From Phycisphaerales bacterium (GTDB lineage Bacteria > Planctomycetota > Phycisphaerae > Phycisphaerales > UBA1924): DNA of 64,000 bases. A model generated the notes under the pieces. It searched no databases and was not told where the DNA came from. It saw only the letters and a list, made by a program, of their open reading frames with translations. Position numbers and translations under genes: made by a program. Each line of letters opens with the position of its first letter. Positions within the stretch are counted from its first letter, which is position 1. Positions 8,081 through 16,679 of this stretch are shown piece after piece. The DNA is taken from positions 372,001 through 436,000 of the forward strand of contig DASPKU010000001.1 of assembly GCA_035627955.1 (NCBI GenBank). Reading direction: 5' to 3'.

Positions 8081-9306
8081 TACAGCCCGTTCGGCTGCCA
8101 GCTCTCGTACTTCGCGAACGGCGTCAAGCGCGTGGGCACCTCATCGCGCTGCTCGGGTGTCAGCACCGCGTCGATCTGGCGGCGGAAGTCGCGGTCGATC
8201 TCCAGCCGCTCGCGCCGCGTGGCGTTGATTGGGTGCGACTCGGGCAGCCACGAGCCGTTGTACTGGTTGTGGCGGTCGGTCCTGTCCTTGGTGATCGCTT
8301 CCTCCAGCTGCACGCGCCGGTGCTCGGTCTCGAACTCGCGCCATGCCTTCGCGGCCACCTGCCGGTGCTGCCACACGCGCTCCTCGTACCTGCCCGCGAT
8401 CGCCTTGAGCTGCGACTTCTGCTCGCCGGTGAGGCTCTGCAGCTGCTGGGCGTCCTTGAGGTATTCGTCGAGGCGCGTCGGGCGGCACACCATCGGGTAG
8501 CAGCGCTCGAACCACGCCCGCTCGAACGCCTGCTTCTTCTCCGGCGGAACCTGGGCGGCGATCAGGCGTGCATAGCGGTCGTTGAGCGCCTGCACCGCGA
8601 GGCGGGCGTCGTTCACCGCCTTCCACGCCTTGCGGGCCTGCTCCGGGTCCTCCTTGAGGCCCTTGCTGTAGAGCTCGGTGTTCTCGTCCTTCGCCTTCTT
8701 GCGGGCGACAAGGGCGTGGTCGAGCTCGTCGCTGTAGCGGTTGAGCAGCTCGGCCAACTCCCCTGTCGCTCCCGCCTCTCCGACGACATCCTCTGTCAGC
8801 CGCACGAGGTCCACGTTCTCGCCGGTCAGGAGACCCGCGCTCACGTGCCGGATCCGCCGCAGCTCGCGCTCGACGATCGGCCAGCGCGACTCCTCCTCGC
8901 GCGTCAGCAGGCTCTTGAGGTCGTCCAGGAACGTCTTCTTGATCTGCTCGGACCGCTTGTTCCACTGCTCGATCCGCTCGTTGGCGGGCTTGAGCAGGTC
9001 GACGTTCTGCAGGATTTCGGACTTCTCGATCACCTCCGCCACATACTCCCGCACGGCCGCGCCCTCGCTCGCCAGCGTGCCCGCGTAGCCGTCGTACAGG
9101 TTCTGGAGCGCCGTCAGCGACTCCCCTTTCAGGCCCAGGACCCGGATGATCACCTTCAGGTCCCGCTGGGTAAGGTCGGGGCGGAAGCTGTTGGTGCCGC
9201 CCAGGAGCGCCATCGACATCGAGCCGTTCTGTGCGAGCGATGGCGTGCTGATTCCGCCCACCGCCAGGAGCGTCGAGACCGCGAGAGTGAGAAGCGTTGA
9301 TCGCAT
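8080..9306 (-). CDS. Secreted alpha-helical protein of unknown function
   Basis: About 408 residues from the ATG at 9306, which gives a standard signal peptide (RSTLLTLAVSTLLAVGG...PSLAQ, cleavage after AQ). An upstream ATG at 9318 is possible. The mature part is rich in Glu, Arg, Gln, Leu and Lys with long predicted helices (KAKDENTELYSKGLKEDPEQ). It ends with IDAVLTPEQRDEVPTRL, reminiscent of the L-T-x-x-Q motif of Spy/CpxP-like periplasmic proteins, though I cannot assign that family firmly. Exported location is well supported; function unknown. The gene is convergent with the Eis-type gene. Confidence 0.7.
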   Translation of the reverse strand: MRSTLLTLAVSTLLAVGGISTPSLAQNGSMSMALLGGTNSFRPDLTQRDLKVIIRVLGLKGESLTALQNLYDGYAGTLASEGAAVREYVAEVIEKSEILQNVDLLKPANERIEQWNKRSEQIKKTFLDDLKSLLTREEESRWPIVERELRRIRHVSAGLLTGENVDLVRLTEDVVGEAGATGELAELLNRYSDELDHALVARKKAKDENTELYSKGLKEDPEQARKAWKAVNDARLAVQALNDRYARLIAAQVPPEKKQAFERAWFERCYPMVCRPTRLDEYLKDAQQLQSLTGEQKSQLKAIAGRYEERVWQHRQVAAKAWREFETEHRRVQLEEAITKDRTDRHNQYNGSWLPESHPINATRRERLEIDRDFRRQIDAVLTPEQRDEVPTRLTPFAKYESWQPNGL

Positions 9307-9749
9307 GCGAGTCCCCATTGAGATTGCCGCCCGAGCGCCGGGCTCACCACGCATGGATGCAGCACGCGCGACTTTCGGGCAGTGGATCAGACGCCGTGGT
9401 CCCGTCGGGCTGGCGCGTGAACGGCGCGTCGCCCAGAGGTTTGTCAGCAGGCAAAATCTTGTGTGCTCGCTTCCTGGGCGTGGAGGACGTCACACCGCTA
9501 CACCGCTCGCTCAATCGCTCCGCACCTGCCTAGGACCAGTCCGATACCGCAGCTCGGCACCTCGCCCACCACGCCAAGCCTCCCGCGAACACCTTCCCAG
9601 CAGTGCAGTTTTACATAACCTATCTTATAGGACCTTGGATTGATCGGTCAGATTCCACCCTTAAGGCTCAAAAACAAGAGCACGCGGCCATCCATGCCGC
9701 GTGCTCTGACCCTCACGTTCTCTCCGCCAGCATGCGGCGGTGTGGTTGG
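9307..9749. other. 443-bp gap without recognisable gene
   Basis: No credible coding frame. 9601-9676 is markedly AT-richer than the rest of the window and contains the palindrome CCTATCTTATAGG. It should hold the promoter of the minus-strand secreted protein and ends in the terminator of the alpha/beta hydrolase gene. Confidence 0.6.
9661..9707 (-). terminator. Intrinsic terminator of the alpha/beta-hydrolase lipoprotein gene
   Basis: Perfect stem AGAGCACGCGGC / GCCGCGTGCTCT at 9677-9707. Read on the minus strand it is followed by TTGTTTTTGAG, a proper U-tract, 43 bp after the hydrolase stop. Confidence 0.85.
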
Positions 9750-11213
9750 TTAGCGGGTGGCCTTGGGGTTCATCGCGCCCGCAGAGGCCTCCGCGCTCAG
9801 TCGCCGGTTCGCCGCGGTGCGGGTGTCGACATTGGCCATCGAGTTACCGACCCAGCCTGCGATGCGGTCGGACTGCCCGGGCAGGAAGTAGAAGAGCAGG
9901 CAGTGGCCGCCGAGCATGGTGACCTTGTCGGGGTTGTTGAGCCGCTCGCTCAGCACGCGGCCCGACTCGGCCGGGACCCACTTGTCCCACTGACCCCAGT
10001 ACTGGAGCACGGGCTTGTTGGCGAGCACGGTGGCCGTGCGGTAGGGGTCCAGACGCGAGTGCTTGAGGTACGCCCGCTTAAGGCGCTCACGGTCGGCCTT
10101 ACCCCCCCTGCCCGGGCCCCACTTGAACTTGATGCCGCCGTCGGAGAGGTCGCTCTCCATGGCGATCTCCAGCAGGTTGGCCCCGCCGGCAATCAGCACG
10201 GCCGACTCCACGTCATCGCCCAGGCGGGCGGCCGCGGGCGGCACCACCAGCGAGCCGGCGCTGAAGCCGATCACGCAGACCTTGTCGGTGGGCAGGTCGG
10301 GGCGGTGCTTGCGGCAGTACTCCAGGGCCGCCTCGGCCGCGTACGCATGATCCGCGAGCACGTCGTCGATGCGGCGGGCGATGGACTGGGCCGCGGTGTC
10401 CAGGTCGGTGTCGTTGTTGATCTCGTAGGAGCGCCCGCCACCGATGACCCGGGGGTTGGAATCGATGTCGATGATGGCCCAGCCCTCGCTGCGGAGGCGG
10501 TCAACCACCTTGGTCTCGTACTCGTTGCCCATCATGGCGACGAAGTGGATCAGCAGGCCGCGGGGCTCGGTCTTCTGCACGGGCGGGAACCCCATAGGGA
10601 TTCCCTCGCGCATGGCGGTGTCCAGGTCGGTGTTGTTCCACTTGACGCCGGCCGTGGGGTTGCCGGCCTCGTCCGCGGCTCGGCGCATGCGAGAGCGGGC
10701 CATGTAGCCGGGGCGGCGGGGGTCGCTCAGTGACAGCGAGGAGAGGAACCACGCGTTGGGGCGGAACCCCTGCTTCTTGTCGTACTCGCTCTTGAGCACC
10801 GCGGGGTCGTTGCCATCGGGGAAGTCCACGATCCGGAGGAGCCCCTGCCCGACGATGTCGTTGAAGACGACCTTCATCATCGGCTCGGTCACCAGGGCCT
10901 GGTGCCGCTTGCTGAGCTGCTCGAGCGGCTTCTCGCCGGTCATGTCGAGGCGGCGGTACACATTCGGGGTGGCGTCACGGAGACGCTCCATCTGCGCGAG
11001 GTCGCGGGCGGGCCAGTCCCCGGGGGTCATCTCGGCGATCTTGACGTTCTTCTGGGCCGTGCGGTGGCCGGCCTTGTAGGACATGCAGCCGCCCAGGCCG
11101 CTCGTGCCCACGGCCGCGCCAACGATGAGGGCCGCGACGGCCGCCCGGCGCAGAACCCCCCTACCCAAGGCCCCGGTTGTTGCTCCGTCCGCTTTCTGGA
11201 ACACTCCGCTCAT
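9750..11213 (-). CDS. Alpha/beta-hydrolase lipoprotein
   Basis: 487 residues. The N-terminus has a hydrophobic segment (RRAAVAALIVGAAVGTSGLGGC) ending in the lipobox GLGGC, so it is probably lipid-anchored. The hydrolase domain shows VCVIGFSAGSLVVPPAAARLG, the G-x-S-x-G nucleophile elbow (Ser in GFSAG). A late YWGQWDKWVPAE strand supplies the acid, and MLGGHCLLFYFLP supplies the catalytic His. The substrate is unknown; an esterase or peptidase-like activity is plausible. The start ATG at 11213 is preceded by AGGAG at good spacing and shares bases with the start codon of the divergent hutH gene. A strong terminator follows. Confidence 0.82.
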   Translation of the reverse strand: MSGVFQKADGATTGALGRGVLRRAAVAALIVGAAVGTSGLGGCMSYKAGHRTAQKNVKIAEMTPGDWPARDLAQMERLRDATPNVYRRLDMTGEKPLEQLSKRHQALVTEPMMKVVFNDIVGQGLLRIVDFPDGNDPAVLKSEYDKKQGFRPNAWFLSSLSLSDPRRPGYMARSRMRRAADEAGNPTAGVKWNNTDLDTAMREGIPMGFPPVQKTEPRGLLIHFVAMMGNEYETKVVDRLRSEGWAIIDIDSNPRVIGGGRSYEINNDTDLDTAAQSIARRIDDVLADHAYAAEAALEYCRKHRPDLPTDKVCVIGFSAGSLVVPPAAARLGDDVESAVLIAGGANLLEIAMESDLSDGGIKFKWGPGRGGKADRERLKRAYLKHSRLDPYRTATVLANKPVLQYWGQWDKWVPAESGRVLSERLNNPDKVTMLGGHCLLFYFLPGQSDRIAGWVGNSMANVDTRTAANRRLSAEASAGAMNPKATR

Positions 11214-12753
11214 GACCGCTCCTGTCCAGGCCCTCATCCTCGAGCCCAAGCCACTGACCATCGGCGACGTGGTTGCTGTCGCCCGACACGCACGACGTGT
11301 TGAGGTCGGCCGCTCCGCCCTTGCCGCTCTCGCGGCCTCGCGTGCCGTTGTCGAGCACGCGCTGGGCGACGGTCTCCCCCATTACGGCCTTAATACAGGA
11401 TTCGGTTCCCTCTCACGCCAGAGCATTCCTACCCATGCCGTCGCGGAACTGCAGCGGAACCTCGTCCGCTCGCACGCGTGCGGCGTAAGTGAGCCGCTGC
11501 CAACCGATGTCGTGCGGGCGATGATGCTCCTGCTCGCCGCCAGCCTCTGCCGCGGCATGAGCGGCGTTCGTGCTGTGATTCCAGAGCAAATCGTGAGGCT
11601 GCTCAACGCGGGGCTGACGCCGCTGGTCCCCTCGGTAGGGTCCGTCGGCGCGTCGGGCGACCTCGCGCCGCTGGCGCACGTTGCCCTCGCGCTCATCGGC
11701 GAGGGGTTCATTACCCAGCACGGAAAAACCATCCCCGCTTCGGAGGCATTGGCAAACGCCAACATTTCACCCGTGGCGCTCGAAGCCAAGGAAGGGCTCG
11801 CGCTCATCAACGGCACGCACCTCATGGCCGCCCAGGGCGCCCTGCTCTGCCACGACGCGGACCTCACCTTCGACGCGGCCCTGGTCGCTGCCGCCATGTC
11901 GATCGACGCTAGCCGCGGCACCGACGCGTTCCTGGACCCCCGCGTGCACGAGGCCCGCCAGCAGTCGGGCCAGCAACTCGTCGCGTCGCGCCTGCGCTCC
12001 CTGCTCGAGGGGAGCGAGGTGATCCCCAGCCACCGCGAGAACGACCCCCGCGTGCAGGACCCATACTCCCTCCGCTGCACGCCGCAGGTGCTGGGCGGGG
12101 CCTTGGACTGCATGCTCTATGTCGAGCAGTCGATCAGCGACGAGCTGGGGGCCGTCACCGACAACCCGCTGGTTTTCGCCCCCGAACCCGGGCAGGCGCC
12201 CGACCCCCACTCATCGATTGTGTCGGCGGGCAACTTCCACGGCATGCCCCTCGCTATCCCGCTGGACGCCATGACGATCGCACTCGCGCACGTCGCGGGG
12301 ATCTCCGAGCGCCGCACGTTCTGGATGCTCAGCAACTTTGACCCCGAGGCCCACTTAAAACCCTACCTCACGCCCAAGCCGGGGCTCAACAGCGGCCTCA
12401 TGATCGTGCAGTACACGGCCGCCGCGTGCTGCAACGAGATCATCACCCTTTCCACGCCCGCGAGCGTGAGCAACGTGGTCACGAGCGCGGGCATCGAGGA
12501 CTACAACAGCTTCGGCCCCCGCGCGGCCGCCAAGGCCCGCCGCGCCCTGGAACTCACGCAGACGGTGGTCGCGATCGAGCTGCTGTGCGCCGCCCAGGGC
12601 CTCGAGTACCACCGCCCCCTCAAGAGCGGCGCCGCGGTCGAACGGGCCCACGCCGCCATCCGCGCCAAAGTCCCCGCCCTGCAGGACGACCGCGTGCTCG
12701 CGCCCGACATCGATGCGGTGCTGCGACTCGTTCAGGCTGGTGCGTTCTCCTGA
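11212..12753 (+). CDS. hutH: Histidine ammonia-lyase
   Basis: 513 residues, the normal length for histidine ammonia-lyase, which deaminates L-histidine to urocanate in the cytosol. The Ala147-Ser148-Gly149 triad in GSVGASGDLAPLAHVALALIG cyclises into the MIO electrophile. Further family blocks are HYGLNTGFGSLS near the N-terminus, PQDPYSLRC-like VQDPYSLRCTPQVLG, ELGAVTDNPLVF and the SAGNFHGMPLAIPLD block. No other hut genes are in the window, so the rest of the pathway must be elsewhere, or it may be another MIO-lyase. The start ATG lacks a clear Shine-Dalgarno site and overlaps the start of the divergent lipoprotein gene within the tetranucleotide CATG. Confidence 0.92.
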   Translation: MTAPVQALILEPKPLTIGDVVAVARHARRVEVGRSALAALAASRAVVEHALGDGLPHYGLNTGFGSLSRQSIPTHAVAELQRNLVRSHACGVSEPLPTDVVRAMMLLLAASLCRGMSGVRAVIPEQIVRLLNAGLTPLVPSVGSVGASGDLAPLAHVALALIGEGFITQHGKTIPASEALANANISPVALEAKEGLALINGTHLMAAQGALLCHDADLTFDAALVAAAMSIDASRGTDAFLDPRVHEARQQSGQQLVASRLRSLLEGSEVIPSHRENDPRVQDPYSLRCTPQVLGGALDCMLYVEQSISDELGAVTDNPLVFAPEPGQAPDPHSSIVSAGNFHGMPLAIPLDAMTIALAHVAGISERRTFWMLSNFDPEAHLKPYLTPKPGLNSGLMIVQYTAAACCNEIITLSTPASVSNVVTSAGIEDYNSFGPRAAAKARRALELTQTVVAIELLCAAQGLEYHRPLKSGAAVERAHAAIRAKVPALQDDRVLAPDIDAVLRLVQAGAFS

Positions 12754-12765
12754 GAAGGCATTTCT

Positions 12766-12950
12766 TAACGCGAAGGTCGCGAAGGGAAGAGCGAAGACGC
12801 GAAGGGGTAATGGAAGTGAGAGGCAATGGATCGTCGCCTTCTACTCCATCTTCCGATCTTCGCGCCTTCGTGCCCATCTTCGCGCTCTTCGCGTTAAGTA
12901 CTTCCTTCTTCTTCGCGCCTTCGTTCGCCTCTTCGCGACCTTCGCGTTGA
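12766..12950. repeat. Triple-armed CGCGAAGG inverted repeat
   Basis: The left arm starts TTAACGCGAAGGTCGCGAAG at about 12765. Two right arms follow in the opposite orientation, at 12852-12897 and 12911-12950; the second ends ACCTTCGCGTTGAA, the exact complement of the left-arm start. Either right arm could pair with the left one. It occupies the whole gap between hutH and the DUF4337 gene and holds no gene. Confidence 0.8.
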
Positions 12951-12999
12951 AACTCCCCTTCTTCGCGTTGGACCGCAGGGGCGAGTACCCTGAGCACCC

Positions 13000-14049
13000 A
13001 TGACCGCCAAGATCCCCCCCACCAAGCTGCCCAAGAGCGTCAAGCTCAACCCCGACGGCACCGAGCAGAAGACGCTGTGGGACAAGGTGCTCACCTACAC
13101 GCCCGTCGTGATGACCGTCATCGCCACGCTGCTCGCGGGCCTCAGCAACAGCGAGCTCAACGCGGCCCAGTACGAGCGGGCGTGGGCGGCGCAGCTGCAG
13201 TCCAAGGTCGCCGACCAGTGGAACTTCTTCCAGGTGAAGCGCATCCGCGGCTCGGCCCTCGACAACACGCTCGAGCTGCTCCAGAACCTGGCGCACACGG
13301 TGCCGCTGGACGCCGGCGCGTTCAAGGCCTCCATCGCGGCCCTGCCGCCCACGGGGGAGCCTGATGCGTTTGTAAAACTGCGCGAAGCGGTGAGCGCCCC
13401 CGCTGCCGCAGAAGCCCTCGAGACCGCGGCCGCGGGCACCGGGCCCATCGTGCAGATCAAGAAGTACGACAACCCCGCCATCCGCGCCGCCATCGCGGCC
13501 ATTGAGGGCCGCAAGCCGGAGTCCGAGATCGCGCCGCTCGTGCGGGCCGTGCCGCAGGCGGACATCGAGGAGGCGATTACGGTTTCCCAGGACAACGTGG
13601 CCGCGTTCGACGAGGCGATCGGGCCCACCAACCGCGCGCTGGACACGATCCGCGCCGCCTTGGCCGCCGCCACCGCTGGCGCCAACGCGCAGGCCCGCAG
13701 GTCCCCCACCGCCGAGTCCACCGCGCTCCGCGACCAGGTCGAGCAGCTCGCCAGCGACTTCACCGCGGCACGCCTGCGCTATAGCGCCCGCCGCTACGAC
13801 CTCGAGGCCAGCCTCAACAAGGACATCGCGCAGCTCACCGAGATCAGCGTGCGCAAAACAAACCTGCTCGCCGACCACCACAAGGGCCGCAGCCAGCTGT
13901 TCTTCATCGGGATGATCATCGCGCAGGCCGCGGTCATCGCGTCGACCATGGCCCTGGCCGTCAAGAAGAAGAGCCTCCTGTGGGGCCTCGCGACCGCCGC
14001 GGGTCTGATCGCCGTGGGCTTCGGGGCATACGTGCGGTTCTATGTCTAA
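13000..14049 (+). CDS. DUF4337 membrane protein
   Basis: 349 residues. An N-terminal transmembrane segment (VLTYTPVVMTVIATLLAGL) is followed by YERAWAAQLQSKVADQWNFFQ, the D-Q-W-x-F-x-Q-x-K signature I associate with DUF4337. A long helical region follows. At the C-terminus are two more hydrophobic segments (LFFIGMIIAQAAVIASTMAL and LLWGLATAAGLIAVGFGAYV). Topology therefore suggests a helical domain between membrane anchors. Function of the family is unknown. The next gene starts inside its last codons, so they are probably cotranscribed. Confidence 0.8.
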   Translation: MTAKIPPTKLPKSVKLNPDGTEQKTLWDKVLTYTPVVMTVIATLLAGLSNSELNAAQYERAWAAQLQSKVADQWNFFQVKRIRGSALDNTLELLQNLAHTVPLDAGAFKASIAALPPTGEPDAFVKLREAVSAPAAAEALETAAAGTGPIVQIKKYDNPAIRAAIAAIEGRKPESEIAPLVRAVPQADIEEAITVSQDNVAAFDEAIGPTNRALDTIRAALAAATAGANAQARRSPTAESTALRDQVEQLASDFTAARLRYSARRYDLEASLNKDIAQLTEISVRKTNLLADHHKGRSQLFFIGMIIAQAAVIASTMALAVKKKSLLWGLATAAGLIAVGFGAYVRFYV

Positions 14050-14443
14050 GGGACGGGCAATGGCGCAAGTGATCCGCACCCTGCCACCGCACCCGGTAGT
14101 GCTCGTGATGGGTCAAGGCGAGCGTGACATCCCAGGAGATCTGAATGGCCCTGTGGTTGTCACCCCAACTTGTATAGCTATCGGCACCGACGCTGAAGAA
14201 GACATCGAGATATGGCTTGCTGCCTCCAAAGTAGAACTGCCGCCAGCACTGCGGGATGAGCTCTCCCAGGTGCACGATGGAGAACTTCACACCCCGACAC
14301 GCGTGGTTTCCATCTACGACACCGCGCTGACCGCTTTGCTCCGAGCAAGCGTGAACAGTGTGCGTACCCGCGTGCGGGTGCTCACGAGTGGGACCCAACC
14401 GACTCATGTGGCAGTGATTGTCTCCGCACCGCCTCACGCGTGA
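14042..14443 (+). CDS. Hypothetical protein overlapping the DUF4337 gene
   Basis: 133 residues, not recognised. The ATG at 14042 overlaps the stop of the DUF4337 gene by 8 nt, an arrangement typical of translational coupling; an in-frame ATG at 14060 is the alternative. The protein is soluble and mixed alpha/beta in composition (PPHPVVLVMGQGERDIP, then VVVTPTCIAIGTDAEEDIEIW). No signal peptide or membrane segment is visible. Codon use is less GC-extreme than its neighbours, which may mean recent acquisition or weaker selection. It ends before a strong stem-loop. Confidence 0.55.
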   Translation: MSKGRAMAQVIRTLPPHPVVLVMGQGERDIPGDLNGPVVVTPTCIAIGTDAEEDIEIWLAASKVELPPALRDELSQVHDGELHTPTRVVSIYDTALTALLRASVNSVRTRVRVLTSGTQPTHVAVIVSAPPHA

Positions 14444-14465
14444 GTGCGCCAGCGAGTTGAGAAGA

Positions 14466-14498
14466 GCCGGGGAGGTTCCATTTGAACTCCTCCCCGGC
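14466..14498. terminator. Stem-loop between convergent genes
   Basis: GCCGGGGAGG / CCTCCCCGGC, a 10-bp GC stem with inner TTC/GAA pairing and a small loop. It is placed between the convergent hypothetical gene and the glycine-rich lipoprotein gene. A U-tract is weak on both strands, so bidirectional termination is inferred from position. Confidence 0.55.
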
Positions 14499-14519
14499 CC
14501 GCATTGCGATGCTCGCTGC

Positions 14520-14780
14520 TCAGCGGCCGCTGCCTCCACCGCTGCCTCCACCGCTGCCGCCACCGCTCCCGCCGCCGCCCATGCCGCCGCTGGTGGTGCT
14601 GCCGCTCCCGCCCGTGCCGCTGCCGCCCTGGGTGCCGCCGCCCGCGCCCCCACCGCTGCCGCTTCCGGCGCCGCCGCCTGAGCCGCCGCTGCTGTTACGC
14701 CCCTCGCAACCGACGCTCAGCATCATCGTGCTGCACGCCAGGCCCAGGCACACGATCCAACGAAGTGACTTGGTCAACAT
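14520..14780 (-). CDS. Small Gly/Ser-repeat lipoprotein
   Basis: 86 residues. The signal peptide LRWIVCLGLACSTMMLSVGC ends in the lipobox LSVGC with an acidic Glu-Gly after the cysteine. The remaining ~55 residues are a Gly/Ser/Thr repeat (GGGSGGGSGGGSGR at the end) with no globular core. It is likely a lipid-anchored flexible surface or periplasmic tether. The DNA is a CCGCTGCC/CCACCG simple repeat, so length variation by slippage is expected. Function unknown. Confidence 0.65.
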   Translation of the reverse strand: MLTKSLRWIVCLGLACSTMMLSVGCEGRNSSGGSGGGAGSGSGGGAGGGTQGGSGTGGSGSTTSGGMGGGGSGGGSGGGSGGGSGR

Positions 14781-14920
14781 GATCAGAACTCCTTCTGCTG
14801 TGGAGCACCAGTCTTCGCCCGCGCGGATGATCGGCCGGTGAGGGTCAAGGCGCGCCGTGGCTCACCGACAGAAGCGAGCCGGGTGCATCGTGCGTCCCTC
14901 CAGCACCCGCAGGGCGTCGC

Positions 14921-15547
14921 CTACTCGGAGATGACGCACGTCGAAGTTGGTCCGAGCACCGCCTCGATTCGCCGTCGGAGTTCCACGGCGCACGGGGTGG
15001 CGACGAGCCGCTGCTCGAACGCGTCGGGGTCCGCCGGCGTGCCGTGCCCCCAGAGGTACACGGTGAACGAAGCGCGCCCAAAGAACCGGCCGAAGGGCTC
15101 GCCCAGGCATTCGAAGAGGTCGTGCCACCCGGCCCGCAGGCCCAGCGAGTTCGGGATGCAGCCGCCGTGGACGGTTTCGGGGATCAGCCGACGGAACTGC
15201 TCGTCAGCCTCACGCCAGTGCGACCACAACAGATCCACCTGCAGGCACCTTCCGAGCCTGGCCAGTGCTGGAACGTCCGCCAGGGGCAGCGACCAGCCGA
15301 GGTTCTCCCATTCATAGAGCTGGATGCTGTCATCAACCCGGATGACCTTGGAGCTGGTCGTCCACCCAGGATCGGTGGGGCGCGAGATGCGCCGGCAGAA
15401 CTGCTCCCAGCCACGCTCCTCGCGGTCCGTCCTCAGCACCAGGTCGGTGCCGTCGCAACCGATCGCTGCGAGCACTGCGGGCAGCACCCCGGGCCGCAGC
15501 GCCTCCGCAGAGCTTGTAAAGAAGCAGACATTGGTCCGCATCGTCAT
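14921..15547 (-). CDS. Hypothetical protein
   Basis: 208 residues from the ATG at 15547 (MTMRTNVCFF), which has GGAG about 9 bases upstream; an in-frame extension to 15604 lacks any site. The sequence is mixed alpha/beta with many Trp and Cys (WEQFCRRISRPTDPGW, LLWSHWREADEQFRRL) and no signal peptide. It resembles the small cytosolic DUF1877-type proteins found scattered in bacteria, but I cannot see a diagnostic motif, so I leave the function open. It is downstream of the RRM gene on the same strand but separated from it by a terminator. Confidence 0.6.
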   Translation of the reverse strand: MTMRTNVCFFTSSAEALRPGVLPAVLAAIGCDGTDLVLRTDREERGWEQFCRRISRPTDPGWTTSSKVIRVDDSIQLYEWENLGWSLPLADVPALARLGRCLQVDLLWSHWREADEQFRRLIPETVHGGCIPNSLGLRAGWHDLFECLGEPFGRFFGRASFTVYLWGHGTPADPDAFEQRLVATPCAVELRRRIEAVLGPTSTCVISE

Positions 15548-15556
15548 CGGAGACTC

Positions 15557-15597
15557 CACACTGAAACAACAAGGGCCGAGCTCACGCCCGGCCCTTG
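15557..15597 (-). terminator. Intrinsic terminator of the RRM protein gene
   Basis: Stem CAAGGGCCG / CGGCCCTTG at 15570-15597. On the minus strand it is followed by TTGTTTC. It lies 33 bp past the RRM gene stop and just upstream of the next minus-strand gene. Confidence 0.75.
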
Positions 15598-15629
15598 CCT
15601 TCATTGATCACTCTAAGCGAAGACGGTGA

Positions 15630-15995
15630 TTACCAGCCGCCGCGGCCGCCGCCGCCGCCACCGCCGCCCCCGTAGCCGCCGCGGCCACCACCGCCGCCGC
15701 CGCCACGCCCGCCGCCGAAGCCGCCGCGACCGCCACCACCGCCGCCGCCGCCCTCACGCGGACGGGCCTCATTGACGGTCAGGTCGCGACCGCCGATGTT
15801 CTTGCCGTTGAGAGCGTTGATCGCGGCGCGGGCCGCGTTGTCGTCAGCGAACTCGACGAAACCGAAGCCGCGGGGGCGGCCGGTGTCGCGGTCCATGACG
15901 AGGGACGCGGAGGTGACCTCGCCGTACTGCGAGAACAGATCACGCAGTTCCTGCTCGGAGGTCTGGAACGAAAGATTGCCGACGTACAGCTTCAT
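15630..15995 (-). CDS. Glycine-rich RRM RNA-binding protein
   Basis: 121 residues. A single RNA recognition motif fills residues 1-82, with RNP2 LYVGNL (3-8) and RNP1 RGFGFVEF (42-49), both with the aromatic residues that stack on RNA bases. The tail from about residue 83 is a Gly/Arg repeat (GGGRGGFGGGRGG). This architecture is typical of bacterial Rbp proteins in cyanobacteria and planctomycetes, linked to cold adaptation and mRNA handling. The ATG at 15995 starts exactly at the RRM; the frame stays open upstream only because the 21-nt array is open in most frames. The upstream leader holds array B, so expression may depend on it. Confidence 0.93.
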   Translation of the reverse strand: MKLYVGNLSFQTSEQELRDLFSQYGEVTSASLVMDRDTGRPRGFGFVEFADDNAARAAINALNGKNIGGRDLTVNEARPREGGGGGGGGRGGFGGGRGGGGGGGRGGYGGGGGGGGGRGGW

Positions 15996-16232
15996 AGCTC
16001 TGCTTCCAACTTGCCCACTGAACTTTGACCGGCAGCTTGAACCTGGGCAGGAGGAAGCGTCGGGGACCAGACACCCCAGGACTCGAACTCGAGGCGGGGA
16101 CTGAGAGCCGTCCCAATCATACCACCAAGTTACGGGACGGGCCGGGGAAGAACGGGGGTGTGCACAAGCAAGCCCCGGAAAGCGGCCGGGGATGTCGGGA
16201 ATCAAGCCCGCCCCACGGGCCTTCAGGTCCCA

Positions 16233-16463
16233 GGGGCCGACGATCAGCCGTCGGCGCTGGAGGATCAAGGCTTGGCGTCCGGGCGCCAAAGCTTGGCGCT
16301 CCAGGATCAAGGCTCGGCGCGCCCGGTTCAGGGCCCGGATCCGTTGGATCAGGGGGCGGCGCTCTGGAACCAAGCCTTGGCGCTCGAGGATCAAGCGTTG
16401 GCGCGACAGGTTCAAGCCTCGACGCTCGAGCGCCGGAGGTTGGCGCTGGCGTGCCAAAGACCG
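16233..16463. repeat. 21-nt degenerate tandem array, locus B (11 units)
   Basis: Eleven consecutive 21-nt units start at 16233 and repeat without a register slip to 16463. The majority pattern is GCGCTC at the start, then AGGATCAAG and CTTG at the end. The junction of units at 16274 gives the dyad TTGGCG-N6-CGCCAA. All three plus frames and most minus frames are open across it, giving heptads such as RQALILE on the minus strand. The rest of the 684-bp gap 15996-16679 has no supported gene. The array lies between the divergent RRM and KaiC-like genes. Confidence 0.8.
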
Positions 16464-16679
16464 AATCTTGGTTCCTACTACCCTGCGAAGGCTTCAACGG
16501 GAGCGGCTGGCCCGTCGCCGCGGCAGTTCCCGGTCCACAACCCCCCGGACCAACCCGAACTAAATACACTTTCACCCGCTCCTCAGACGACCACTGTGGG
16601 TGTGTGAGTAGCCTTTCAAGCCCAGCCGGGGACGGTGCGCAGGACGCGGCCACACCCGGCGGAGCAGGCCGGACCTTCC

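Noticed and set aside
12766-12950. Simple rho-independent terminator after hutH
   Set aside because: Arms are long, built of internal repeats and triple, unlike a terminator; no T-run follows.
16040-16140. tRNA-like sequence on the minus strand (T-loop GTTCGAGTC and a CTCTCA anticodon-like loop)
   Set aside because: The T-stem has a mismatch, the anticodon stem pairs poorly and no acceptor stem can be formed. At most a remnant.
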